This document shows positions 53,402-62,649 of a stretch of DNA of 64,000 nt, piece by piece (the first letter of the stretch is position 1; every line of letters starts with the position of its first letter). Source of the stretch: Actinocrinis puniceicyclus. Lineage in GTDB: Bacteria; Actinomycetota; Actinomycetes; Streptomycetales; Catenulisporaceae. The stretch spans positions 30,657-94,656 of the forward strand of contig NZ_JAGSXH010000009.1 in the NCBI RefSeq assembly GCF_018283645.1. The letters are read 5' to 3'. The position numbers were made by a program, and so were the translations under genes. Under the pieces are notes generated by a model. The model had not been told where the DNA came from, did no database searches, and worked only from the letters and a program-made list of their open reading frames with translations.

Positions 53402-54091
53402 CTACTTGGTCGCGGACGGGCTCGCGCTCGCCGAGGCCGACGCGCTCGCGCCCGGCGAAGCGCTCGCGGTGGCGCTCGCGGTGGCCCTGGCACTGGTGCT
53501 GGCCGAGGCGCTCGCCGACGGGCTGGCCGGGTTCGGGTCGTACGCCGCGAAATTGCCGCTGTTCGGCTCGATCTGCGCCGGGACGGTCACCGAGCCGGCC
53601 GCGCCGAAGGAGAAGGTCACCTGCGTCAGGTCGCCGAGGGTCAGTCCGCCGCCGGGCAGCTGGATCTGCGGCTGGCCCGGCTGGCCGAAGTTGACCGCGT
53701 CGCCGGCGGCGATCCCGGTGGCCGGGGACGCGGGCGCCGACGCCGCGGCCGAGCCCCCGGCGCCGCCGGGCACGATCTGCGCCGACGCGCCGTTCACCTG
53801 CACGTCAGGCCAGTTCACATCGGTGGTTCCGCCGTTCGACACCGAGCCGATGACCTCGGCGTTGCCGGAGTTCGGGTCGAGCACCACCCACACGTTGTTG
53901 ACCTTGAGGGCGCCGGTGGCCCCGTTTCCGGAGTTCGGCTTGACCTGCGTCGACGCGGCGTTGAAACCGGCTCCGCACGCGCTGGCCAGTGGCGCCACGG
54001 TCAACAGCACGGCTGCGGTGGCCAGGCCCGCACGGCCCCGGCGAGAGGGGGTCGACCGGCGGGTCGTGCTCGGGGAGTGGAGGCTGCTCAC
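53402..54091 (-). CDS. Lipoprotein with Ser/Ala-rich C-terminal tail
   Basis: 229 residues: basic N-terminus, hydrophobic core, and lipobox-like LASAC, then an immunoglobulin-like beta domain (ALKVNNVWVVLDPNSGNAEVIGSVSNGG and TLGDLTQVTFSFGAAGSVTVPAQIEPN). The last 35 residues are an Ala-Ser-Thr tract built of AS dipeptides, with matching low-complexity DNA at about 53402-53520. Lipoproteins of this kind sit downstream of phoP in streptomycetes. Start GTG 54091 has AAGGAG about 11 nt upstream. Function unknown. Confidence 0.7.
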   Translation of the reverse strand: MSSLHSPSTTRRSTPSRRGRAGLATAAVLLTVAPLASACGAGFNAASTQVKPNSGNGATGALKVNNVWVVLDPNSGNAEVIGSVSNGGTTDVNWPDVQVNGASAQIVPGGAGGSAAASAPASPATGIAAGDAVNFGQPGQPQIQLPGGGLTLGDLTQVTFSFGAAGSVTVPAQIEPNSGNFAAYDPNPASPSASASASTSARATASATASASPGASASASASASPSATK

Positions 54092-54292
54092 GGTCGGTCT
54101 GGCTCCTTGGCGCGTGACTGGTCGGACAGTGCAGGTTGGAGAACAACTGAACCGAGCCAACAGCGTACTGACCGCACCCGGCGGCTCCTCACCGGGATGG
54201 CACTTACGCGCGCCGAATATGGCAACTTACGCGCTGAATGAGGCGCATATGGGGTAAACGAGGGATTCGCCGACCGGAGGGCGTCACCCGGC

Positions 54293-54607
54293 TCAGCGGG
54301 CGACGGGCAGCAGCATCGCCACTGCGGACGCCACCAGCGCCGCCAACAGCACGACGGCTATCGCCGCGCGCGGCGAGCCGAGGACGCGCGTGAATCCCAC
54401 GAACCGGGCGCGACGCCGGGCCCGGCGCTCCTGCCGCAGGTATCGGCGCAGCTCGGGCACGAGGTCGCGCAGATCGTCGGGCGCCTGGCACTCGGTCTCG
54501 GTGATCTCGGTGCCGTCCGGCCAGTGGCCGACCACGGTCGCGTCCCGCTCGTCCCGCTGGTCGTCCCAGCCGGACCCCGCGCTGCTCGATCGCCCGCTCG
54601 TGTCCAC
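54293..54607 (-). CDS. Small C-terminally anchored membrane protein
   Basis: 104 residues: an acidic soluble N-terminal half, a strongly basic linker RRYLRQERRARRRARFVGF and one C-terminal TM helix (AAIAVVLLAALVASAVAMLLPVAR). Start GTG 54607 chosen for GGGGTGA 7 nt upstream. I recognise no family. Neighbours: lipoprotein on the same strand and carD on the other. Confidence 0.5.
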   Translation of the reverse strand: MDTSGRSSSAGSGWDDQRDERDATVVGHWPDGTEITETECQAPDDLRDLVPELRRYLRQERRARRRARFVGFTRVLGSPRAAIAVVLLAALVASAVAMLLPVAR

Positions 54608-54879
54608 CTCGCGTTCACCCCACCTGACGTGTGCGAAGAGCCGGTTCCCCGGTTGAGGTCCTGTGGGTATTGTGCGCCCGCGACGCGCCGCTGCACAGAG
54701 GGGATATCGCGCCACCGTGCCGGGACCGCGCGCGGGCGCGCGAAAAGGGTCTCGGAACGCGTGTGGAAGGCGCGATCGGGGGCGCACAGAAGGCGCCGTC
54801 CGCCCCCCTGACCTGGGGCGAGTACGGTCCCTCCGCCGTTGTCAAGTGCCCGTCACCCGCCTGACCTGCGCAAACACCC

Positions 54880-54908
54880 TTCAGAAACTCGCCCGGCCGT
54901 GTTATCCT
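54880..54908 (+). promoter_or_regulatory. carD promoter
   Basis: TTCAGA (54880-54885, 4 of 6 to TTGACA), 17-nt spacer, TATCCT (54903-54908), 28 nt before the carD ATG. A GGAAGGGG ribosome-binding site follows at about 54920. The 329-nt gap 54608-54936 holds nothing else that I can support except GC-rich inverted segments. Confidence 0.5.
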
Positions 54909-54936
54909 GGATACCCACGGAAGGGGTACGCATCAC

Positions 54937-55419
54937 ATGACGTTCAAGGTTGGCGAGACCGTCGTCTATCCCCACCATGGGGCCGCTCTCATCGAGGCGA
55001 TCGAGACCCGGATGGTCAAGGGCGAGGCGCGCCCCTACCTCCGGCTCAAGGTCGCTCAGGGCGACCTCACGCTGATGGTTCCCACCGACAAGGTGGAATA
55101 TGTAGGCGTCCGCGATGTGGTCGGCCAGGACGGTCTTGACCGCGTCTTCGAGGTGCTGCGCGCCCCGCACACCGAGGAGCCCACCAACTGGTCCCGCCGC
55201 TACAAGGCCAACCTTGAGAAGCTGGCCTCCGGCGACGTGATCAAGGTGGCCGAGGTCGTCCGCGACCTGTGGCGCCGGGAGCGGGAGCGCGGCCTTTCGG
55301 CCGGCGAGAAGCGGATGCTCGGCAAGGCGCGCCAGATCCTGGTCAGCGAACTGGCCCTGGCCGAGAACACCAACGAGGACAAGGCCGAGACCATCCTCGA
55401 CGAGGTGCTGGCCTCCTGA
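54937..55419 (+). CDS. carD: CarD-family transcriptional regulator
   Basis: 160 residues. RNA-polymerase-binding global regulator that stabilises open complexes. N-terminal Tudor-like RID ([25 protein letters not shown] and [16 protein letters not shown]) and C-terminal helical DNA-binding domain ([45 protein letters not shown]). The conserved Trp in NWSRR inserts at the promoter in the studied homologues. Followed by ispD, as in mycobacteria. Confidence 0.96.
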   Translation: MTFKVGETVVYPHHGAALIEAIETRMVKGEARPYLRLKVAQGDLTLMVPTDKVEYVGVRDVVGQDGLDRVFEVLRAPHTEEPTNWSRRYKANLEKLASGDVIKVAEVVRDLWRRERERGLSAGEKRMLGKARQILVSELALAENTNEDKAETILDEVLAS

Positions 55420-55478
55420 GAGTGCGCTCGGCCCGGTGACGAGGCGAGCGCGTTCGGCCGCATGAACGAGCCGGTCAG

Positions 55479-56249
55479 ATGAAGACAGCACGCGGCGGGA
55501 CGGCCGCGATCGTCCCGGCCGCGGGGCGTGGTGAACGCCTGGGTCCCGGCGAGCCGAAGGCACTGCGTTCCATCGGCGGCATCCCGATCCTGGTGCACGC
55601 GGTCGGTTCGCTCGTCTCGAGCGGGCGGATTGACCTCGTGGTGGTCGCCGCGCCGCCCGGCTCGGTGGACGGTGTGCGCGAACTGCTGCGCGCATTCGAC
55701 AGTGTGGTCCGGGTCGTGCCCGGCGGTGGCACAAGACAGCAGTCCGTCTCGCTCGCCCTGGACGCGATCGGCGAAGAGCACGAGATCGTGCTGGTGCACG
55801 ACGCGGCGCGGGCGTTGACCCCGCCGGCTCTGGTCGGTGCGATCGTGGACGCGGTGGCCTGCGGGCATGACGCGGTCGTGCCGGTGCTCCCGGTCGCCGA
55901 CACGATCAAGGCCGTGGATCCGGCCGGCGCGAACGTCACCGGGACCGTCGACCGCTCGACACTGCGAGCCGTGCAGACGCCGCAGGGTTTCCGGCGCTCG
56001 CTGCTGGTCAAGGCGCACGCCGCGGCCGCTTCGACCGACACCACGGACGACGCCGGTCTGGTCGAGCGGCTCGGCATGCCGGTCTCGGTCGTCGCGGGCC
56101 ACGCCGAAGCCTTCAAGGTCACCACACCCTTCGATCTGCTGCTCGCGGAGGCGGTGTGGGCTGAACGCCGGAAGGCGGGAACCGCTTCCACTTCCACTTC
56201 CGCTTCCGCGTCCGAGACCGTGTCCGGGACTGCTCGTGCGGATGAATGA
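55479..56249 (+). CDS. ispD: 2-C-methyl-D-erythritol 4-phosphate cytidylyltransferase
   Basis: Third step of the MEP isoprenoid pathway. 256 residues with nucleotide-binding [32 protein letters not shown] and the [12 protein letters not shown] motif. The C-terminus has an extra Ser/Thr tract [10 protein letters not shown] encoded by CTTCCA/CTTCCG repeats (56186-56210). ATG 55479. Overlaps ispF by 8 nt; the two are often fused or coupled. Confidence 0.94.
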   Translation: MKTARGGTAAIVPAAGRGERLGPGEPKALRSIGGIPILVHAVGSLVSSGRIDLVVVAAPPGSVDGVRELLRAFDSVVRVVPGGGTRQQSVSLALDAIGEEHEIVLVHDAARALTPPALVGAIVDAVACGHDAVVPVLPVADTIKAVDPAGANVTGTVDRSTLRAVQTPQGFRRSLLVKAHAAAASTDTTDDAGLVERLGMPVSVVAGHAEAFKVTTPFDLLLAEAVWAERRKAGTASTSTSASASETVSGTARADE

Positions 56250-56736
56250 CGGCTTCGCGCCGCTGCCGCTCGTCGGGATCGGTGTCGACGTTCACCCCTT
56301 CGAGAAAGGCCGGCCGCTGCGGGTCGCCGGGCTCGACTGGCCGGGCGAAACGGGCCTGGCCGGGCACTCGGACGCCGACGTCGTGGCGCACGCCGCGTGC
56401 AACGCCCTGTTCTCCGCGGCCGATCTCGGCGATCTGGGCTCGAATTTCGGCACCGACCGGCCGCAGTGGCGCGGGGCCGCGGGTGTGGTGCTGCTGGCCG
56501 AGGCCGGTCGGCGGGTGCGCGAAGCGGGCTACCGGATCGGCAACGTCGCGGTCCAGGTGATCGGGGTGCGGCCGCGCATCGGCCCGCGTCGCGCCGAAGC
56601 CGAGAAAGTGCTCTCCGAGGCGCTCGGCGCGCCGGTTCGGGTCAGCGCCGCGACAACGGACGGCCTCGGGTTCACCGGCCGCGCCGAGGGCTTGGCCGCC
56701 ATTGCGACCGCGCTCGTCGTCCCGGTGGCGCAGTAG
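56242..56736 (+). CDS. ispF: 2-C-methyl-D-erythritol 2,4-cyclodiphosphate synthase
   Basis: Fifth MEP-pathway enzyme, 164 residues, homotrimeric, metal-dependent. [10 protein letters not shown] carries the metal ligands (Asp, His), [17 protein letters not shown] the third, and [19 protein letters not shown] closes the active site. Start ATG 56242 overlaps ispD (GTG 56236 is an alternative). Coupled translation with ispD. Confidence 0.94.
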   Translation: MNDGFAPLPLVGIGVDVHPFEKGRPLRVAGLDWPGETGLAGHSDADVVAHAACNALFSAADLGDLGSNFGTDRPQWRGAAGVVLLAEAGRRVREAGYRIGNVAVQVIGVRPRIGPRRAEAEKVLSEALGAPVRVSAATTDGLGFTGRAEGLAAIATALVVPVAQ

Positions 56737-56751
56737 CGGCCACTTTCCCGC

Positions 56752-58410
56752 TCAGCCTCGTTCCCGTCTGCGGCGCGACCTGCTCAGCAGCAGCGCCAGC
56801 GCGGCCGCGCGTCCCGGCACCCCGCTGATCGCTCCGCCGCGCCGGGCGCCGGAACCACAGATCAGCACGTTGGGAATGTCCGTCTCCACGCCCCAGGTGC
56901 CCACCTCCCGGTCGTGCGCCGCCCACGGCCAGTCCAGGTCGCCGTGGAAGATGTGGCCGCCCGGCATCGCCAGTTCCCGCTCGATGTCCAGCGGTGAGCG
57001 CGCCTCCAGACACGGGCGGCCCTCGGCGTCGAGCGCGAGACAGTCCTCGATCGGCTCGGCCAGATGCCGGTTCAGTCCGGCCAGGGCGAGCCGGACCGCC
57101 TCGTCGCGAGCGCCCGGGGCCTCGTACAGCCGCGCGGGAGTGTGCAGACCGAACAGCGTCAGCGTCTGCAACCCGCGCTTCATGGACTCCGGGCCCAGGA
57201 TCGTGCGATCGGTGAGCGTATGGCAGTAAACCTCCGCCGGCAGCGGATCCGGCAGGACGCCCGCCTCAGCCTGCGTATACGCACCCAGCAGACCACTGTA
57301 TGACTCGTCGACGTGCAAGGTCCCTGCGAAAGCCAGCGTCGGATCCATGCCGGACCTGAGCGCGGGCAGCCGGGAGAGCACCATGTTGATCTTCAGCTGG
57401 TTTCCTTCGGGCCGCCGCCCGCCGGGCCGTCCCAGCAGTTCGTCGAGTATCGCCGGTGCGGCATTGACGAGCACGTATCGTGCGTCGATGCGCTTCTCAC
57501 CGTCAGCCGTCGTATAGCGCACCGACGCCCTGCGCCCGTCCGCCTCGATGCGCGTCACCGTCGCACCCGTCACGAAGTGCGCGCCGGCCTTGTCCGCGGC
57601 GCGGGCCAGCGACTGCGCGACCGCGCCCATCCCTCCGATCGGCACCCGCCATTCGCCGGTCCCGTTGCCGATCACGTGATAAAGGAAGCACCGGTTCTGG
57701 GCGAGCGAGGGGTCGTGCGCGTGGCTCTGCGTGCCGATCAACGCGTCCGTGAGCACCACGCCGCGCACGTCGTCGTCGGCGAACGTCTGCTCGACGACCT
57801 CGCCGAGCGGCTGCTCCATGAACCGGTCCCAGAAGGCGCCGCCCACGGCCTCGCGCACCGCCTTCATCATCTCGCCCTTGGGCACCAGGGGCTCCAGCAG
57901 CGACGGGGCCAGCACGCGCGCGGCCCGCTCGATCCGGCCGTAGAACTCCTGCCATGCGCGCCACTCGCGATCGGAGCCGGTCAGCCGGTGGAACGACTGC
58001 GCGGTCCGCGGACCGGGGCGCCGTTCGACCAGCAACCCGTCGGGCTTTCCCTCGCGCAGCACCGGCGTATAGGACGCGACGGGCCGCGAGCGCAGTTCGA
58101 CGTCGAGTTCGAGGTCTCGCACGATCGCGTAGGGCAGCAGCGAAACCAGGTACGAATACCTGGACAGACTCGCGTCGATGCCCGGAAAGGGGCGTTCGCT
58201 GACCGCCGCCCCGCCGATGCGGTCGAGCCGTTCGAGCACCGTGACCCTGGTCCCGTACCTGGCCAGGTAGGCCGCGGCGACCAAGCCGTTGTGGCCTGAG
58301 CCGACGATCACCACGTCGGTGGCCGCCGCCGGGGCGCCCTTCGCTGCGGCGGCATGCGGCGCGGTGTTCTTCGGCGCAGCGCGCGGCCGATCGTCCTCAC
58401 TGGCTGTCAT
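56752..58410 (-). CDS. Phytoene-dehydrogenase-like FAD oxidoreductase
   Basis: 552 residues, FAD-dependent amine oxidase/phytoene desaturase-like family (PYROXD2-like). N-terminal FAD motif DVVIVGSGHNGLVAAAYLARYGTRVTVLERLDRIGGAAVSE, and the C-terminal motif GTWGVETDIPNVLICGSGARRGGAISGVPGRAAA. A Ser/Ala-rich 30-residue linker leads in. AGGAG 6 nt before ATG 58410. Substrate unknown; no carotenoid genes nearby. Confidence 0.85.
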   Translation of the reverse strand: MTASEDDRPRAAPKNTAPHAAAAKGAPAAATDVVIVGSGHNGLVAAAYLARYGTRVTVLERLDRIGGAAVSERPFPGIDASLSRYSYLVSLLPYAIVRDLELDVELRSRPVASYTPVLREGKPDGLLVERRPGPRTAQSFHRLTGSDREWRAWQEFYGRIERAARVLAPSLLEPLVPKGEMMKAVREAVGGAFWDRFMEQPLGEVVEQTFADDDVRGVVLTDALIGTQSHAHDPSLAQNRCFLYHVIGNGTGEWRVPIGGMGAVAQSLARAADKAGAHFVTGATVTRIEADGRRASVRYTTADGEKRIDARYVLVNAAPAILDELLGRPGGRRPEGNQLKINMVLSRLPALRSGMDPTLAFAGTLHVDESYSGLLGAYTQAEAGVLPDPLPAEVYCHTLTDRTILGPESMKRGLQTLTLFGLHTPARLYEAPGARDEAVRLALAGLNRHLAEPIEDCLALDAEGRPCLEARSPLDIERELAMPGGHIFHGDLDWPWAAHDREVGTWGVETDIPNVLICGSGARRGGAISGVPGRAAALALLLSRSRRRRERG

Positions 58411-58550
58411 GCGCGCTCCTGTCCCGCCCGAAAGGTAGAAGGCAAGGATACGAGCGTCATCACCGGCAAATCGAGCGGAAGGCCGTGAATGGCGCGTGAC
58501 GAACCGCCGGCCGGTCCCCGGCGGTGAATTGGTGAGCATCCCTCTTTATT

Positions 58551-58569
58551 TACCTCTGTGAAAGAGGTA
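58551..58569 (+). promoter_or_regulatory. MarR operator over the marR promoter
   Basis: Perfect palindrome TACCTCT-GTGAA-AGAGGTA. It overlaps the candidate -10 TATCTT (58568-58573), which ends 6 nt before the GTG at 58580, so the transcript would be leaderless. A MarR dimer here would block transcription of marR and the downstream ABC exporter genes. Confidence 0.75.
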
Positions 58570-58579
58570 TCTTGAGGGG

Positions 58580-59071
58580 GTGGAACGTTCCTTCGCCTTC
58601 GAACTCGGCGGGGCGCTGTCCGGAATCCAGCGGGGTTCCCGGCGGCGGGTCCGTCACCAGCTCGGGCTCGCCGCGCTCAGCGGCGCGCAGGTGGAACTGT
58701 TGCGGCTGGTCGCGGACGTGTCGGGCATCGGGGTCTCGGCGGCGGCCCGCGAGCTGAATCTGGCCGGCAACTCGGTGTCCACGCTGGTCAACCAGCTGGT
58801 GGCGAAGGGCTACCTGCGCCGCGAACCGAGTGCGGTGGACCGGCGGGCAGCGGTGCTGGACGTCACCGGCGCCGGCCGGGATCGGCTCGCCCGCTGGGCG
58901 GACGAACGCACCCGGCTGCTGAGCGAGGAACTCGGCCGGCTCGAGCCGGGTCAGCAGGCGGCGTTGCGCGCGGCTCTTCCGGCGCTGCAAGCCCTGGCTG
59001 CCGGCCTGTCGAAGCCGGCGCCGGAAGTCATCCGAGCCGACCGCGCAGATCAAGGAGGTGACGGCCCATGA
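58580..59071 (+). CDS. MarR-family transcriptional repressor
   Basis: 163 residues. Winged helix: SGAQVELLRLVADVSGIGVSAAARELNLAGNSVSTLVNQLVAKGYLRREPSAVDRRAAVLDVTGAGRDRL, the usual MarR pattern with wing DRRA. The stop overlaps the ABC ATPase ATG by 4 nt (ATGA), so one operon. It most likely represses its own operon and is released by the exporter's substrate. Confidence 0.9.
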   Translation: MERSFAFELGGALSGIQRGSRRRVRHQLGLAALSGAQVELLRLVADVSGIGVSAAARELNLAGNSVSTLVNQLVAKGYLRREPSAVDRRAAVLDVTGAGRDRLARWADERTRLLSEELGRLEPGQQAALRAALPALQALAAGLSKPAPEVIRADRADQGGDGP

Positions 59072-59934
59072 CGGATCAGATCCCGGGCCGGAGGGAGTCG
59101 ACGGCGGTCCCCACGACCGGTCCGGCCGGCGTGCCGGCCATCGCGTGCACCGCTCTGGTCTATTCCTTCGGCAGCACCCGGGCCGTGGACGGTATCGACC
59201 TCGAAGTCGAGGCGGGCAGCATCTACGGCCTTCTCGGGCCGAACGGCGCGGGCAAGACCACCGCGATCCGCGCCATCACGACTCTGTTGCCCGTGCCGCC
59301 CGGCATGGTGGGCGTCTTCGGCAACGATGTGGCGAAGCGGCGGATGGAGGTGCGCCGGCTGCTCGGCTACGTGCCGCAGCAACTGTCCGCAGACTCCGGG
59401 CTCACCGGGCGCGAGAACGTCGCGATGTTCGCCCGGCTCTTCGACGTGCCGCGGCGGCAGCGCGGCGAGCGGGTCACCGCCGCCCTCGACGCGGTCGGCC
59501 TGCGGGAAGCCGCGGACCGGCTGGCCAAGACCTACTCCGGCGGCATGGTCCGCCGGCTCGAACTCGCGCAGGCCCTGGTTTCCTCGCCGCGCCTGCTGAT
59601 CCTCGACGAGCCGACCATCGGCCTCGACCCGATCGCCCGGGACTCGGTGTGGGAACGCATCGAGGAGGTGCGCGGAGCCACCGGAATGACGGTTTTCGTC
59701 ACCACGCACTACATGGACGAGGCCGACCAGTACTGCGACCGGATCTCGCTCATGCACCGCGGCACCATCCGGGCCACCGGCTCGCCGCAGGAGTTGAAAG
59801 CCTCGCTGCCGAAGGGTTCGGGAACGCTCGAAGACGTCTTCCGCCACTACACCGGCGACACACTTGAAGAGCCGACCTCGGGAGAGTTCCGCAATGTCCG
59901 TGCCACGCGCAGCACAGCCGCCCGCCTTCGCTGA
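59068..59934 (+). CDS. DrrA-type ABC exporter ATPase
   Basis: 288 residues. Walker A GPNGAGKTT, signature YSGGMVRRLELAQAL, Walker B LLILDEPTIGLDP and a VFVTTHYMDEADQYCDR H-loop; the SGGM-R-R-L-E form is typical of daunorubicin-type DrrA exporters. Partner is the following ABC-2 permease. The final 20 residues are Thr/Arg-rich. Overlaps the permease by 41 nt. Confidence 0.92.
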   Translation: MTDQIPGRRESTAVPTTGPAGVPAIACTALVYSFGSTRAVDGIDLEVEAGSIYGLLGPNGAGKTTAIRAITTLLPVPPGMVGVFGNDVAKRRMEVRRLLGYVPQQLSADSGLTGRENVAMFARLFDVPRRQRGERVTAALDAVGLREAADRLAKTYSGGMVRRLELAQALVSSPRLLILDEPTIGLDPIARDSVWERIEEVRGATGMTVFVTTHYMDEADQYCDRISLMHRGTIRATGSPQELKASLPKGSGTLEDVFRHYTGDTLEEPTSGEFRNVRATRSTAARLR

Positions 59935-60760
59935 GGACGGGGTCGCCGCGCCCGGCCGCGGCCTCGTCGACCAGCCGCCGACGGCTCCCCGTACCGGCTG
60001 GCGGGTGCTTCCGTCCCGCGTCGTCGCGCTCTGCGTCGTCGAACTGCAGAAGATCCGTCATGACCGCACGGAGATCTACACCCGGGCGGTCCAGCCGGTG
60101 CTCTGGCTGGCCATCTTCGGCGAGACGTTCAACCGCATCCGCGCGATACCCACCGGTTCGGTGCCTTATCTGGACTACCTGGCGCCCGGCATCATCGCGC
60201 AGTCCGCGATGTTCATCGCCATCTTCTACGGAATCATGATCATCTGGGAGCGGGACGCCGGCGTGCTCACCAAGCTGCTGGTCACCCCGACGCCGCGCAC
60301 GGCCCTGATCGCGGGCAAGGCGTTCGCGTCGGGCACCAAGGCACTGCTCCAGGCGATCGTCGTGCTGGTCTTCGCGGCTGTCCTCGGTGTCGGCATGACC
60401 GCCGATCCGCTCAGGCTGCTCGGCGTGGCGGCGCTCGTCGTGTTCGGTTCGGCGTTTTTCAGTTGCCTGTCGATGTCGATCGCCGGGATCGTACTGACCC
60501 GGGATCGGCTGATGGGGATCGGCCAGGCGATCACGATGCCGTTGTTCTTCTCTTCGAACGCGCTGTACCCGACCTCGGTCATGCCCGGCTGGCTCCAGCC
60601 GATCTCGAAGTTCAACCCGCTGAGCTACGAGGTCGACGGCTTGCGCGGCCTGCTCATCGGCACCTCCTCCCGGCTCGCCCTGGACTTCGGCGTCCTGGTG
60701 GTGGCCGCCGTCGCGTCCATCTGCGTCGCGGCCGCGCTGCTGCCGCGCCTGGCGAAGTGA
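59894..60760 (+). CDS. ABC-2 type exporter permease (DrrB-like)
   Basis: 288 residues from ATG 59894 (GGGAGAG 8 nt upstream) with six TM helices and the ABC-2 signature LQPISKFNPLSYEVDGLRGLLIG. The first 40 residues are Pro/Arg-rich. Partner of the upstream ATPase in a MarR-controlled three-gene operon, likely exporting an amphiphilic compound or drug. Confidence 0.9.
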   Translation: MSVPRAAQPPAFAEDGVAAPGRGLVDQPPTAPRTGWRVLPSRVVALCVVELQKIRHDRTEIYTRAVQPVLWLAIFGETFNRIRAIPTGSVPYLDYLAPGIIAQSAMFIAIFYGIMIIWERDAGVLTKLLVTPTPRTALIAGKAFASGTKALLQAIVVLVFAAVLGVGMTADPLRLLGVAALVVFGSAFFSCLSMSIAGIVLTRDRLMGIGQAITMPLFFSSNALYPTSVMPGWLQPISKFNPLSYEVDGLRGLLIGTSSRLALDFGVLVVAAVASICVAAALLPRLAK

Positions 60761-60845
60761 GCCCGATGCAGATTTCTGCGTCAGGCCCGGACACGTTAGA
60801 CTCCTGAGACTCAGGAACGGCTCGGGCGCTTTGGGGGAACGACCG

Positions 60846-61571
60846 ATGAATCCGACCTTCGGAGTGATAGGGCTGGTCTTCCTGGCCGGCGCCGTGGTGG
60901 GAAAGTCGGTGGAGTTCGGCAGCTTCAAGCTGCCGGCGACCGGGGAGAAGAGCGTGCGCTTCGGCCTGGCCGTGCTCGGCATCGCGGCGTTGGCGATCGG
61001 GCTGATCCCCCCGCGCAGCCCGTCCGACCAGAGCCTCCGGCAGGCCGCGGGCTCGTCGTCTCTGGCGCCTGGCACCGCGACCGCGCCCCAGGGCGACACG
61101 GCTTCCGTGCAGGACGCGGCCGGCTCCGGACCGTCGGTGGGCGCAGCGTCCGGGACCTCGGCGTCTTCCATCGCCGCGGCGAGCGGGTCCTCGGCGTCGA
61201 GGGCAGGCGCCCTGCTCGCTGAGTACGACACGGTTCTGCCCGACAAGCACGGTGTCACGCTCGGCAGTTCGGCATCGGCCGGGTCGCAGAACGCGCAGGT
61301 CGGCATCGCGGGTGATCTCTACATGTCCTCGAACCTGGTCTTCGCGGGTCTCACCGGCGGCGGCGCGGTGGCTCTCGACCTGCCGGCCTCGGGACCGCCG
61401 ACGTACCGCCTGTGCAGCTTCAACGCGGTGCGCGACATCTCGATCACCATCGCGTCGGGCCTGAGCTTCTGCATGCAGAAGACCGGGCTGACGTTCGGCA
61501 TCACCATCACCGCTGTGCAGCAGAACCCTCCGCAGATCTCGTTGCACGTGGTCGTCTGGCAGGGCCCGTGA
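60846..61571 (+). CDS. Two-TM protein with Ser/Ala-rich linker and beta outer domain
   Basis: 241 residues: two TM helices at about 5-25 and 40-55, a linker of Ser/Ala/Gly residues (about 60-130), and a C-terminal domain with strands (YMSSNLVFAGLTGGGAVALDLPASG and ISITIASGLSFCMQKTGLTFGITITAVQQNPPQISLHVVVW) and two cysteines. I recognise no family. Start ATG 60846 with GGGGGAACG upstream; TTG 60831 is in frame. Confidence 0.6.
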   Translation: MNPTFGVIGLVFLAGAVVGKSVEFGSFKLPATGEKSVRFGLAVLGIAALAIGLIPPRSPSDQSLRQAAGSSSLAPGTATAPQGDTASVQDAAGSGPSVGAASGTSASSIAAASGSSASRAGALLAEYDTVLPDKHGVTLGSSASAGSQNAQVGIAGDLYMSSNLVFAGLTGGGAVALDLPASGPPTYRLCSFNAVRDISITIASGLSFCMQKTGLTFGITITAVQQNPPQISLHVVVWQGP

Positions 61572-61945
61572 TCGGTCGTCGCCGGACCGCGCCTGGTTGC
61601 CTTGAACCGATCTCCATCGATGCTTACCGGGACAACACGTCCGATGGCTCGCTGATGTCCGAGGCGGAGCGAGGAGCCGAGCGAGCAGCGACGTGCCCGC
61701 GTCGTGAAGGTCTGGGAACCGTGTCCAGTCCACGGCAGATCAAGCAACTTCGCAGTTGCGGATCCCGCCCGATCGGCACCAGGCACCTTCGCGCGAAATG
61801 ATCTCCGCGGAGCGAGCCCGGCGGCACCGATGGGGCGATCTCGGCGGGTCTCAGGGCTCAGTGCGACCGGCAGTTCGCCTTCGCCTCAGCAGTGAGCCTC
61901 GTCGGCCACACGCCTTCCTCGCGTGAACAGTGATCTGACACGCAC
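61572..61945. other. Gene-free gap
   Basis: 374 nt with no supportable gene, RNA or repeat. The open frames in it are short, antisense extensions of neighbours or lack ribosome-binding sites, and codon bias is poor. No clear terminator hairpin could be identified. Confidence 0.5.
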
Positions 61946-62152
61946 TCAGTGGTGCCGTCCCAGCAGGCGACGCATCGCGCGCCACGCCTCACGCTGACGG
62001 CGTCGCGCCGCGTGCGCGGAGGCGAACGCGAGCGCCACCGTAATCAGGGCTAGAATAGCCAGGTAGGCCGCTGTCTCGTGCAAGGTGATCCGGCCGATCT
62101 GCACCACCGCCTCGGAGAGCGCTTCTCCTGCGCTCATCCCACCCGTGATCAT
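61946..62152 (-). CDS. Small single-TM protein
   Basis: 68 residues, start ATG 62152 with a good GAGGTGA site 6 nt upstream. One hydrophobic helix (YLAILALITVALAFASAHAA) followed by a strongly basic tail (RRRQREAWRAMRRLLGRHH). I recognise no family. It is isolated, near the left edge of the accessory stretch. Confidence 0.55.
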   Translation of the reverse strand: MITGGMSAGEALSEAVVQIGRITLHETAAYLAILALITVALAFASAHAARRRQREAWRAMRRLLGRHH

Positions 62153-62490
62153 TCAGCTTCACCTCCCCACCCTCATGCTGAGGCTGCTCTCGGCAGTGTG
62201 CGGCCGGTAGGCCCGAAAGACGCTGACTCACGGGACTTTCGACGTGAAGTCGAACTGGCGGAGCCAGGGCGAGATCGGTAACTGCGGGGAGGGCCGCACG
62301 ACGGCAGGACGGGTCTGGCCGCCGGCGGTCGGCCGATGACGCGAGCGCGGCTGGAGAGGCCGACCAGGGAAGACCCGGCAGGGCCGGGAAGGACTGAATC
62401 CGGCACGGATCTGGCACGGGAACCCTGGACCGATATCAAGGTCTGGGGCTCTTGGGCGTCCGCTGGGACTGTGGCGTGCGGCAGAGAAGC

Positions 62491-62520
62491 GAGCTGGTGA
62501 GGGGACTCGAACCCCTAACC
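62491..62520 (-). other. tRNA 3'-end-like segment, candidate att site
   Basis: On the minus strand the segment holds a T-arm (5-bp stem AGGGG/CCCCT around loop TTCGAGT, 62516-62500) followed by CACCAGC (62499-62493), as in the T-arm plus acceptor 3' half of a tRNA. The 5' half (D-arm, anticodon stem and the GCTGGTG partner) is missing upstream, so it is not a complete tRNA gene. Such 3' fragments are the usual cores of integrase attachment sites (attL/attR). Confidence 0.45.
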
Positions 62521-62636
62521 ACGTGTCTCACAAGGGGACTCCGCGCAAGCGCTCTGCCTGCGGAAACATACTAGCGTGCGGGAGCTTCGCCACGTATTCG
62601 CCACGTTGGGTGGCATAGACCAGTTTCTTACGCCGT

Positions 62637-62649
62637 TGGGGATTCCCCA
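62637..62649 (+). promoter_or_regulatory. Palindrome upstream of hicBA
   Basis: TGGGGATTCCCCA, a perfect 13-bp inverted repeat centred on T62643, 46 nt before hicB. Toxin-antitoxin operons are autoregulated through such sites, but the HicB here lacks an obvious DNA-binding domain, so its use is uncertain. Confidence 0.35.

Noticed and set aside
62491..62580. A complete tRNA gene
   Set aside because: The T-arm and acceptor 3' part are present, but no paired anticodon stem, D-arm or 5' acceptor strand could be found on the minus strand upstream of it.
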